Assembly (NCBI GenBank): GCA_900552675.1 | Contig: USAI01000031.1 | Span: forward strand, 1-24,163 | Direction: 5' to 3' | DNA length: 24,163 nucleotides | DNA from: an uncultured Prevotella sp. | GTDB lineage: Bacteria; Bacteroidota; Bacteroidia; Bacteroidales; Bacteroidaceae | Shown here: piece by piece, positions 1 through 7,242 of the stretch | Position numbering within the stretch: position 1 is the first letter of the stretch | Layout: every line of letters begins with the position of its first letter | Notes under the pieces: model-generated | Database searches by the model: none | Seen by the model: only the letters and a program-made list of their open reading frames with translations | Told to the model about the DNA's origin: nothing | Made by a program: the position numbers and the translations under genes

Positions 1-50
1 ATAACCAGTAAACTTTCCTCATTCTTCTCTCAAACACTTTTTATATGTAC

Positions 51-125
51 TTTCAGGCTGCGAAACCAAGGGTTTCAGGACGCGAAACCAAGGGTTTTAG
101 GACGTGAAACCCATGCTTTTGCAAA
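51..125. repeat. 22-nt tandem repeat, about three copies plus a partial one
   Basis: Copies start at 60, 82 and 104, and a partial copy occupies 51-59. The core GAAACCAAGGGTTT is present in the first two; the third is diverged (GTGAAACCCATGC). Each good copy contains a small palindrome, GAAACC-AA-GGTTTC like, so the array could fold into short hairpins. No coding potential is visible. The rest of 126-360 is AT-rich and I see no gene in it. Confidence 0.75.
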
Positions 126-362
126 CGAGAAGTATCAACTTTGAAAAGTGAAAGTATTTACCCTGTTTTAAATTACAATCTATTACTATTTTAACAGATG
201 TTTTGTAAATATTTGTAAACACTCATTTTTATCTTCTACCCTACCTTTTTGTATATTTATGCAGTTTTACGTTTTGCTTGCCTCCAAGCATTAATCATGA
301 AGAGAGTTTTGGCTTTTCATTTTTCGTTGGCAGTATTGTTTTTAAATATTCACATTGTTATT

Positions 363-393
363 TTTGCTGTTAATTATAATTGCACTAACTTTG
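363..393 (+). promoter_or_regulatory. Bacteroidetes-type promoter P1 of mfd
   Basis: A -33 element TTTG (363-366) lies 19 nt before a -7 element TAACTTTG (386-393), the standard Bacteroidetes sigma-ABfr arrangement. It points toward mfd. Confidence 0.7.
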
Positions 394-471
394 CATAAAG
401 TAGGCTGCACCTCGGCAAAATCTTCAAGCGAGCTTGAGATTATGCGCTCGGTTGGCACTACCTTTGCATAA
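382..471 (+). repeat. Promoter-hairpin-promoter module
   Basis: The two 17-nt promoter cores (382-398 and 455-471) flank an inverted repeat, AATC-T-TCAAGC (419-429) with GCTTGA-GATT (432-441). The module looks like a discrete element inserted or maintained upstream of mfd. From memory, similar CTCGGC...GCTCGGTTGGCAC segments occur before many Prevotella genes, but I could not check this. Confidence 0.55.
434..466 (+). promoter_or_regulatory. Second, duplicated promoter P2 of mfd
   Basis: TACCTTTG (459-466) is preceded by TTG (434-436) at a 22-nt spacing, slightly longer than ideal. Its surroundings (GCACTACCTTTGCATAA, 455-471) repeat 16 of 17 bases of the P1 box region (382-398), so this is a duplicated promoter core. 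Confidence 0.5.
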
Positions 472-509
472 GATAAAAATAAAGATAAAGATAAAGATAA
501 AAATATATA
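470..509 (+). repeat. (ATAAAG)n low-complexity tract in the mfd leader
   Basis: An imperfect hexamer run of ATAAAG/ATAAAA lies between the P2 promoter and the mfd start. If translated from an upstream in-frame ATG it gives an implausible Lys-Ile repeat, which argues for the downstream start. It may serve as an unstructured A-rich 5' leader that helps ribosome loading, as is common in Bacteroidetes. Confidence 0.6.
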
Positions 510-544
510 AGAAAAATCACGAAGACGAAAAACGAAACAGAAAG

Positions 545-3500
545 ATGGATATACAGCACATCAGAGAGATATATGGCAGTGTGCCCCAGTGTGCGGCGCT
601 ATGTAAAGGCTTAGCCGACGCGCAGATAAAAACCTTTTACCTACGAGGTTTGTTAGCATCGTCGGCTCCCCTCTTTTTCTCATCGTTGGCCTTACGGCAT
701 GGCGGCCTCATCGTCTTCGTGCTACAAGATGCCGACGAAGCGGGCTATTTCTACCACGACCTCACCCAGATAATGGGCACTGGCAACGTGCTCTTCTACC
801 CCTCATCATACCGCCGAGCCGTGAAATATGGTCAGCGCGATGCTGCCAACGAGATACTTCGCACCGAGGTGCTGAGTCGCCTGTCGCAGCGCAGCAAGAA
901 GGCTGAAGAGGGTGCCCTCTTTATCGTGACGTGCCCCGAGGCACTGAGCGAGCTTGTCGTGTCGAAGCAGCGCCTTGACGAGCGCACGCTGAGCCTTCAG
1001 GTAGGTCAGACGGTAGACATCGTTGAAGCCGAGAACACCTTGCTATCATTTGGTTTTCAGCGTGTTGACTATGTTTACGAGCCAGGGCAGTTTGCGGCTC
1101 GTGGCAGCATATTAGATGTATATTCGTACAGTTCGGAGTGGCCCTACCGCATCGACTTTTTCGGCGACGAGATTGACACCATTCGCACCTTCACGGTAGA
1201 AGATCAGCTATCAAAAGAGAAGAAGACAAAGATAGAGATTGTGCCCGAACTGTCGACGATGGCCGAAGAGAAGATGCCGCTAACCAGTTTTCTACCTTCC
1301 GACGCCCTTATCGCCGTTAAAGACCTGTCGTATGTGTGCGACACCATTGCCCGCATTTACGACGAAGGCTTCACCCAGCAAGCCCTTGCCGAACGTCTTG
1401 AAGGCGACACCGAGATGGAACAGAAAGCCATCATGCAGGCCATGAGCAGAGACAGCCAACTGGTGAGCGGCACCCATTTTAAAGAAGGCATTGCCGCCTT
1501 CCGCCGCATCGAGTTTGGCCATCAGCCCCTTGGCACGCCCCAGCTCACCCTCTCGTTCGATATCACCCCTCAGCCCCTGTTCCACAAAAATTTCGACCTG
1601 CTCACCCGTTCCTTGGCCGACTATGTGCTGATGGGCTACAAGCTATACATCTTGGCCGACAGCGAGAAGCAAACCCGCCGTTTGCGCGACATCTTCGACT
1701 CGGACGAGGTGAAGACCAAGGGCGAAGACCTGCCCTTCACCCCCATCAACCACACCTTGCACGAAGGCTTTGCCGACAACACCGTGAAGGCATGCTTCTT
1801 CACTGACCACCAGATATTTGACCGTTTCCATAAATACAGCTTGCGCAGCGACACCGCCCGTGCTGGCAAGATGGCGCTCACGATGAAAGAGCTGCAAGAG
1901 ATGGAACCTGGCGACTTTATCGTACACGTCGACTTCGGTATTGGAAAGTTTGGCGGCTTGGTGCGCGTGCCCGTGGGCGACTCGTATCAAGAGGTGATAC
2001 GCATCATCTACCAACACGGCGACATTGTTGACGTAAGCATACACTCGCTTTACAAAATCAGCAAGTATCGCAGCAGCACGGCTGGCGAGGCTCCCCGCCT
2101 CAGCACCTTGGGCACAGGCGCCTGGGAACGCCTGAAAGAAAAGGCCAAGAAGAAGATTAAAGACATAGCCCGCGACCTGATACGCCTGTATGCCAAACGC
2201 CGACACGAGAAAGGCTATGCCTTCAGTGCCGACTCGTTTATGCAGCACGAGTTGGAGGCCAGCTTCTTATACGACGACACCCCCGACCAGCTGAAGGCTA
2301 CGCAAGATGTGAAGGCCGACATGGAACAGGCCAAGCCAATGGACCGCCTGGTGTGTGGCGACGTGGGGTTTGGCAAGACCGAGGTAGCCATTCGCGCTGC
2401 CTTCAAGGCGGCTTGCGACTCGAAACAGGTGGCCGTGCTGGTGCCCACCACCGTACTGGCCTATCAACATTATCAAACATTTAAATCGAGACTGAAAGGT
2501 TTTCCTGTACGGGTCGACTACCTATCGCGTGCTCGCACCGCAAAGCAAACCCGCGAGGTGCTGCAAGACCTGAAAGAAGGCAAAGTAGACATCTTGGTGG
2601 GCACCCACAAACTAATAGGTAAGAGTTTGGTATGGAAAGACTTAGGACTGCTCATCATTGACGAAGAGCAGAAGTTTGGCGTATCAACAAAAGAGAAATT
2701 GCGCAAACTGAAAACCAATGTCGACACCCTCACCATGTCGGCCACACCCATTCCGCGCACCCTACAATTCTCGCTCATGGGGGCCCGCGATATGAGCATC
2801 ATGCGCACACCCCCACCCAACCGCTACCCCATACAAACCACCCTATCTACCTTCAGCGGCGAGGTAATTGCCGATGCCATCAACTTTGAGATGAGCCGTA
2901 ACGGCCAAGCCTATATTGTGTGCAGCCGCATAAACAACCTGCAAGAGATAGCCAACCTTATACATAAATATGTGCCCGACGTGCGCATTGCCATCGGACA
3001 CGGACAGATGCCTCCCGACGAACTGGAGAAGATACTGGTGGGCTTTATGAATTATGATTATGACGTGTTGCTATCAACCACCATCGTTGAGAACGGCATC
3101 GACATCTCAAACGCCAACACCATCATCATTAACGATGCTCATAAGTTTGGCCTCTCAGACCTGCACCAAATGCGCGGACGTGTGGGACGCTCAAACCGCA
3201 AGGCTTTCTGCTATCTGCTGGCGCCCCCCAAGGCCGTGCTCTCGCCCGAAGCACGCCGCCGACTGGAAGCGCTGGAGACCTTCTCAGAACTGGGCAGCGG
3301 CTTCAACCTTGCCATGCAAGACCTCGACATACGCGGTGCTGGCAACCTGCTGGGCGCCGAGCAGAGCGGCTTTATGGAAGACCTGGGCTATGAAACCTAT
3401 CAAAAGATTTTAAATCAGGCCGTTACCGAACTGAAGAACGACGAATTTGCCGACCTCTACCACGACGAGATGGCCGAGGGCCGACAGTTTACGGGCGACG

Positions 3501-3967
3501 AATTTGTAGAAGACTGTGCCGTAGAGAGCGACCTCGAGATGTATTTCCCCGACCAGTATGTGCCTGGCAGCAGCGAGCGTATGCTGCTTTACCGCGAGCT
3601 CGACAACATTAGCGACGACCGCGACCTCGACGCCTATCGCCAGCGTTTGGCCGACCGTTTCGGTCCCATCCCCCACGAGGGCGAAGAGTTGCTACAGGTG
3701 GTGCCGCTGCGCCGACTGGGCAAACGCCTGGGCTGCGAAAAACTCATTTTAAAGCAAGGGCGCATGCAGATGCAGTTTGTGAGCAACCCCGACAGCCCCT
3801 ACTATCACAGTGCCGCCTTCGACAAGGTGATACAATACATAGGTAGCCATCCGCGTCGATGCAATCTGAAAGAAATTAAAGGTAAACGTGCCATGGTGGT
3901 GAGCGATATTGCCACCGTGGGCGAGGCCGTGAAGGTGCTGAGAGAGATAGATGGTGTAGTTAGTTGA
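545..3967 (+). CDS. mfd: Transcription-repair coupling factor Mfd
   Basis: Mfd is a cytoplasmic ATP-driven DNA translocase that pushes stalled RNA polymerase off damaged DNA and recruits UvrA. The 1140-residue protein shows the usual order: UvrB-like N-terminal region, CarD-like RNA-polymerase-interaction domain from about residue 447 (PGDFIVHVDFGIGKF), RecG-like helicase core with Walker A GDVGFGKT (605-612), DEEQ box (706-709), TATPIPRTL-like motif, MRGRVGR motif VI (876-882), and the C-terminal TRCF domain. Length matches the family. An in-frame ATG at 434 would add 37 residues, mostly a Lys-Ile repeat, and would lie upstream of promoter P2, so I chose the ATG at 545. It is a single-gene unit convergent with the next gene. 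Identification is secure. Confidence 0.97.
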   Translation: MDIQHIREIYGSVPQCAALCKGLADAQIKTFYLRGLLASSAPLFFSSLALRHGGLIVFVLQDADEAGYFYHDLTQIMGTGNVLFYPSSYRRAVKYGQRDAANEILRTEVLSRLSQRSKKAEEGALFIVTCPEALSELVVSKQRLDERTLSLQVGQTVDIVEAENTLLSFGFQRVDYVYEPGQFAARGSILDVYSYSSEWPYRIDFFGDEIDTIRTFTVEDQLSKEKKTKIEIVPELSTMAEEKMPLTSFLPSDALIAVKDLSYVCDTIARIYDEGFTQQALAERLEGDTEMEQKAIMQAMSRDSQLVSGTHFKEGIAAFRRIEFGHQPLGTPQLTLSFDITPQPLFHKNFDLLTRSLADYVLMGYKLYILADSEKQTRRLRDIFDSDEVKTKGEDLPFTPINHTLHEGFADNTVKACFFTDHQIFDRFHKYSLRSDTARAGKMALTMKELQEMEPGDFIVHVDFGIGKFGGLVRVPVGDSYQEVIRIIYQHGDIVDVSIHSLYKISKYRSSTAGEAPRLSTLGTGAWERLKEKAKKKIKDIARDLIRLYAKRRHEKGYAFSADSFMQHELEASFLYDDTPDQLKATQDVKADMEQAKPMDRLVCGDVGFGKTEVAIRAAFKAACDSKQVAVLVPTTVLAYQHYQTFKSRLKGFPVRVDYLSRARTAKQTREVLQDLKEGKVDILVGTHKLIGKSLVWKDLGLLIIDEEQKFGVSTKEKLRKLKTNVDTLTMSATPIPRTLQFSLMGARDMSIMRTPPPNRYPIQTTLSTFSGEVIADAINFEMSRNGQAYIVCSRINNLQEIANLIHKYVPDVRIAIGHGQMPPDELEKILVGFMNYDYDVLLSTTIVENGIDISNANTIIINDAHKFGLSDLHQMRGRVGRSNRKAFCYLLAPPKAVLSPEARRRLEALETFSELGSGFNLAMQDLDIRGAGNLLGAEQSGFMEDLGYETYQKILNQAVTELKNDEFADLYHDEMAEGRQFTGDEFVEDCAVESDLEMYFPDQYVPGSSERMLLYRELDNISDDRDLDAYRQRLADRFGPIPHEGEELLQVVPLRRLGKRLGCEKLILKQGRMQMQFVSNPDSPYYHSAAFDKVIQYIGSHPRRCNLKEIKGKRAMVVSDIATVGEAVKVLREIDGVVS

Positions 3968-4010
3968 CGAGTTCTTTCTTAGGCAAGCGGCAAAGCTGAT
4001 TAGTAATGGG

Positions 4011-4026
4011 CATCAGCATGCTGGTG
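4011..4026. other. Small palindrome between convergent genes
   Basis: CATCAGCATGCTGGTG is self-complementary apart from one G-T pair. It sits in the 78-nt gap between the stops of mfd and the ATPase gene. There is no T tract, so a terminator role is only possible, not shown. Confidence 0.3.
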
Positions 4027-4045
4027 GGCGGATTGGTAGGTAGAG

Positions 4046-5335
4046 TTATATCCAATTACCTACCGCATACAAAGGTCTGTTCTCCATCCATCCTTGATCT
4101 TGATATGGCATCATTGAAAGACGTAAACCTTTAAGATTAGGATGCTTACCTATAAATGTGCGCAACGATTTGGCATGAACATTCACTTCGGCCTTAACCT
4201 CTATCGGTACTACGTTACTTCCTTTTTGCACGATTAAATCAATCTCAACGCGTGAATCATTACTACTATAATAATATATAGGCAAGTCAGCCGTTATCAA
4301 TTGTGTCAAGACAAACAACTCAGTAAATGCGCCTTTATACTCTTTAAATAGTGTGTCGGCCACAATGACACTTCCAGCAGGTGCATCTGACATCGCCCCC
4401 ATTAATCCAATATCAAGAACGAAAAGTTTGAATACAGACATCTCTTCGTAGAATTTTAATGGTATGGAAGGTGTTGAGATTCGGTTTATCTGATAAATAA
4501 GCCCCGCATCCAAGAGCCATTGTATGGCAATTTCAAACTCAGAGGCTCTTGCCCCTTTCTTTAAAGCCCCAAAAATAAACTTCTTGTTTTCTTTGGCCAG
4601 CTGCGTAGGTATTGAGTCCCACACCATATTGATACGAGGCACTTCTTGAACAGGAGCGTGTTTAGAAAAATCTCTTCGATAATCAAATAGTATTTGCTTC
4701 TGAATATTGCGCACTTCCTCCAGATTTTTCGTCTCAACAAATTCGGCTACAGCGGCAGGCATACCTCCTACGTAATAATACTGACGCAGACAATTAATGA
4801 AACGCATGGATAGAGCATCAATAAGAGAGAAATCTTTTGTGGCAAGAATATCTACTAATGGTTGTTCACCAATAGCCAGAAGAAACTCATCGAAAGTCAT
4901 TGGATACATCTTGATCATGTCAACCTTACCCACAGGAAACGATGTGTTATGATGAAGCGAAATGCCCAGTAAGGAGCCTGCTACAGCTACATGGTATTGA
5001 GGTGCATCTTCACAAAAATACTTCAGAGAGTTTAACACTGTAGCATTTTCTTGTATCTCATCAAAGATTATAAGCGTGTTCTCTGGCTCAATATTTACAT
5101 GCAGAATAGCTGAAAGAGAAAGCAATATTCTACTGATATCATAATCTTGCGAGAATATCTTTTCCAGCATTTTATTCTTGTCACAATTGACATACGCCAT
5201 TTTCTCATAGTAATGCGAGCCAAACTCTCTTAGTATATACGTCTTACCAACCTGCCTTGCGCCATTGACGATCAATGGCTTACGGTTCTTTTTGTTTTTC
5301 CATTCAATGAGTTTTGATAAAACATTTCTCTTCAT
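4046..5335 (-). CDS. AAA ATPase with DUF4143 C-terminal domain
   Basis: A 429-residue protein of the archaeal-type AAA/DUF4143 family common in multiple copies in Bacteroidetes; its cellular role is not established. Visible features are Walker A GARQVGKT (25-32), Walker B LIIFDE (D92-E93), a middle region resembling the DUF4143 winged-helix part, and a C-terminal PD-(D/E)xK-like signature, D366 ...12 residues... E379-V-K381 (EIDLIV...PIEVK), suggesting a nuclease-like fold. A GTG at 5386 could extend the protein by 17 residues, but this would be read through the 33-nt repeats; ATG 5335 starts exactly where family members usually do (basic MKRNVLSKLIEWK). It is transcribed alone, downstream of the trpB terminator. 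Proposed roles for relatives include defence or toxin-antitoxin-like functions; this is unproven. Confidence 0.88.
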   Translation of the reverse strand: MKRNVLSKLIEWKNKKNRKPLIVNGARQVGKTYILREFGSHYYEKMAYVNCDKNKMLEKIFSQDYDISRILLSLSAILHVNIEPENTLIIFDEIQENATVLNSLKYFCEDAPQYHVAVAGSLLGISLHHNTSFPVGKVDMIKMYPMTFDEFLLAIGEQPLVDILATKDFSLIDALSMRFINCLRQYYYVGGMPAAVAEFVETKNLEEVRNIQKQILFDYRRDFSKHAPVQEVPRINMVWDSIPTQLAKENKKFIFGALKKGARASEFEIAIQWLLDAGLIYQINRISTPSIPLKFYEEMSVFKLFVLDIGLMGAMSDAPAGSVIVADTLFKEYKGAFTELFVLTQLITADLPIYYYSSNDSRVEIDLIVQKGSNVVPIEVKAEVNVHAKSLRTFIGKHPNLKGLRLSMMPYQDQGWMENRPLYAVGNWI

Positions 5336-5338
5336 ATC

Positions 5339-5470
5339 TACATTTTTTTGCACGAGTATTCGCCATGTTGTTACATTTATTTGCACGAATATTCATAGCA
5401 AAGATACATTTATTTGCACGAATATTTACTATATTCTTACATTTATTTACACGAACCCATGCAATATTGA
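5339..5470. repeat. 33-nt tandem repeats upstream of the DUF4143 ATPase gene
   Basis: Four units start at 5339, 5372, 5405 and 5438. Each opens with a conserved block of about 22 nt (TACATTTATTTGCACGAATA in units 2 and 3), followed by about 11 variable nt. Unit 1 carries two changes and unit 4 decays after its first 18 nt. The period of 33 is a multiple of three, so both strands show an 11-residue repeat in translation, but there is no credible protein. The first unit ends 3 nt from the ATPase start codon, so the array forms its promoter and leader. Confidence 0.85.
5399..5406 (-). promoter_or_regulatory. Possible -7 box of the ATPase gene inside the repeat array
   Basis: On the minus strand this reads TATCTTTG, matching TAnnTTTG. 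It straddles the variable end of repeat unit 2 and the start of unit 3, about 64 nt before the start codon at 5335. No clear -33 TTTG is seen at the right distance, so the call is tentative. Confidence 0.4.
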
Positions 5471-5505
5471 AGAATATTAACAATAGAGAAGGGCTAAACA
5501 AAATA

Positions 5506-5582
5506 AAAGCATCGTCAAAGAGGAGCGAACATACACAGTATTAACTAATTGTGTAATGTTCGCCCCTCTTTGACGACGCTTT
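5506..5582 (-). terminator. Long hairpin terminator of trpB
   Basis: A stem of about 32 bp (left arm 5506-5537, right arm ending 5582) encloses a loop near GTATTAACTAA. On the minus strand it is followed by a T-rich tail (CTTTTATTTTGTTT). The two imperfect positions (5511 and 5524) are A-C mismatches on the plus strand but U-G wobbles in minus-strand RNA, which shows that the minus-strand transcript is the one under selection. Confidence 0.85.
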
Positions 5583-5642
5583 CGTTTTTTTTCGTTTCTG
5601 CAAGCGCCTTCGCTTCGTTCAGCGCCAGCGGTGATATAGAAT

Positions 5643-6998
5643 TTACTCTACTTCATCTAAACTCTTCTTAATCTCAGCATCGCTCACGGCATAGTTTTGC
5701 AGGTCGCCGTTGAGATAGCTGTCGTAGGCCGTCATATCAATCAGGCCATGACCTGAAAGACCGAAAAGAATAGTTTTCTTCTCGCCCGTGAGCTTACATT
5801 TCTTTGCCTCGCGTATGGTGGCAGCAATGGCGTGGCAGCTTTCGGGTGCAGGAATGATGCCCTCAGTGCGAGCGAAGAGCAAACCCGCCTCGAAACTTTC
5901 GAGCTGCGGTATATCAACACCGTGCATCATCTTATCTTTAATAAGCTGCGACACAATCATACCAGCACCATGATAGCGCAAGCCACCCGCATGAATGTTG
6001 GCGGGCTTAAAGTCGTGACCCAGCGTAAACATAGGCAGCAAGGGGGTATAGCCCGCCTCATCGCCAAAGTCGTATTCAAACTTACCACGGGTGAGCTTGG
6101 GGCAGCTTTCAGGCTCGGCCGCAATAAACTCGGTTTTCTTACCCTCAAGAATGTTGTGACGCATGAAGGGGAAGGCCAAACCACCAAAGTTGCTACCGCC
6201 ACCAAAGCAAGCAATCACCTGGTCGGGATATTCGCCAGTCATCTCCATCTGCTTTTCGGCCTCAAGACCTATCACCGTTTGGTGTAACGCTACATGGTTC
6301 ATCACCGAACCCAACGTATATTTACAGTGGGGTGTGGTGGTGGCCAATTCAACAGCCTCAGAGATGGCGGTGCCCAACGAGCCCTGATGGTTGGGGTCGC
6401 GGGTGATGATGTCTTTACCCGCGCGAGTAGACATTGAGGGCGAGCCCGTAACCTCGGCGCCAAAGGTACGCATAATGCTGCAGCGATAGGGTTTCTGGCG
6501 CATTGAGATCTTTACCTGATATACGGCTGCCGACAGGCCATAAACGCTGGCGGCATAGCTAAGGGCGGCACCCCACTGTCCGGCACCCGTCTCGGTGGTA
6601 ACATTGGTTATGCCCTCTTGCTTGCAGTAGTAGCATTGTGGTATGGCCGAATTGATTTTATGCGAGCCCAAGGGGTTTACGCTCTCGTTCTTAAAATAGA
6701 TGTGTGCGGGTGTGTCGAGGACTTTCTCCAAGGCATAGGCACGCACCAAGGGGGTAGAACGGTAAAAGCGATACTTGTCTTGCACCTCTTCAGGAATATC
6801 AATCCATGCGTGCTCAACATCAAGCTCTTGGCGCGAACACTCTTTACTGAAGATGTGCGACAGGTCGTCGGCGTTCATCGGTTTGCGTGTGGCAGGGTTG
6901 AGAGGTGGCAAAGGTTTGGTAGGCATGTCGGCCTGTATGTTGTACCACTGTGTGGGGATCTGTTCTTCGTCGAGAAGATATTTCTTACGTTTACTCAT
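5643..6998 (-). CDS. trpB: TrpB2-type tryptophan synthase beta chain
   Basis: A PLP-dependent cytoplasmic enzyme of 451 residues that joins indole and serine to make tryptophan. Visible features are the Schiff-base lysine in GSHKINSA (K114), the substrate-carboxylate loop ETGAGQWG (136-143) and the phosphate-binding GGGSNFGG (266-273). The long N-terminal extension and the GSHK and GQWG wording are those of TrpB2, the form about 50 residues longer than the usual TrpB1 that typically lacks a tight TrpA partner. No other trp genes adjoin it; it has its own promoter and terminator. TrpB2 proteins have been proposed to salvage indole or act as serine deaminases, so the physiological reaction is less certain than the fold. 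Confidence 0.93.
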   Translation of the reverse strand: MSKRKKYLLDEEQIPTQWYNIQADMPTKPLPPLNPATRKPMNADDLSHIFSKECSRQELDVEHAWIDIPEEVQDKYRFYRSTPLVRAYALEKVLDTPAHIYFKNESVNPLGSHKINSAIPQCYYCKQEGITNVTTETGAGQWGAALSYAASVYGLSAAVYQVKISMRQKPYRCSIMRTFGAEVTGSPSMSTRAGKDIITRDPNHQGSLGTAISEAVELATTTPHCKYTLGSVMNHVALHQTVIGLEAEKQMEMTGEYPDQVIACFGGGSNFGGLAFPFMRHNILEGKKTEFIAAEPESCPKLTRGKFEYDFGDEAGYTPLLPMFTLGHDFKPANIHAGGLRYHGAGMIVSQLIKDKMMHGVDIPQLESFEAGLLFARTEGIIPAPESCHAIAATIREAKKCKLTGEKKTILFGLSGHGLIDMTAYDSYLNGDLQNYAVSDAEIKKSLDEVE

Positions 6999-7070
6999 AA
7001 TAAAACATAGTTTTTAGTTGTGTTATTTTCTATTGTTTCGCCTATCTTCGACAAGCAAAACTTCAAGGTA

Positions 7071-7101
7071 CAAAGTTAAAATAAAATTTCGTTTTGACAA
7101 A
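7071..7101 (-). promoter_or_regulatory. Promoter of trpB
   Basis: On the minus strand TTTG (7101-7098), a 19-nt spacer and TAACTTTG (7078-7071) match the Bacteroidetes consensus exactly. The start codon at 6998 lies about 65 nt beyond the expected start site. Confidence 0.75.
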
Positions 7102-7183
7102 ACAAATAACCGATTATAAAACACAAAGGCAGAAAATAGGCACTAAATGCTATCAAAAACATATTTATATAAAAGATAATGTG

Positions 7184-7191
7184 TAATTTTG
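7184..7191 (+). promoter_or_regulatory. Probable -7 box of the symporter gene
   Basis: TAATTTTG matches TAnnTTTG, about 50 nt before the symporter ATG. The expected -33 position (about 7160-7165) is AT-rich without a TTG, so only half of the promoter is recognised. Confidence 0.45.
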
Positions 7192-7242
7192 CACGACAAT
7201 ACTCGTATGAGATAAAACAACGATTAAAGAAACGCTGAAACA

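Noticed and set aside
434..544. N-terminal extension of mfd starting at ATG 434
   Set aside because: It translates a low-complexity hexamer tract into a Lys-Ile repeat, contains a promoter box and is not part of the Mfd family. ATG 545 fits better.
1643..2248. 201-codon open frame opposite mfd
   Set aside because: Antisense shadow of a well-supported gene; no family resemblance or start signals.
5263..5386. GTG start at 5386 for the ATPase
   Set aside because: The extra 17 residues come from the repeat array; ATG 5335 matches the usual family start.
5339..5470. CRISPR array
   Set aside because: The variable parts are only about 11 nt, the array is tiny and no cas genes are present; it is a plain tandem repeat.
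5304..5501. Minus-strand open frame with an 11-residue repeat (NIRANKC)
   Set aside because: It is only the translation of the 33-nt DNA repeats, overlaps the ATPase start in another frame and has no independent signal.
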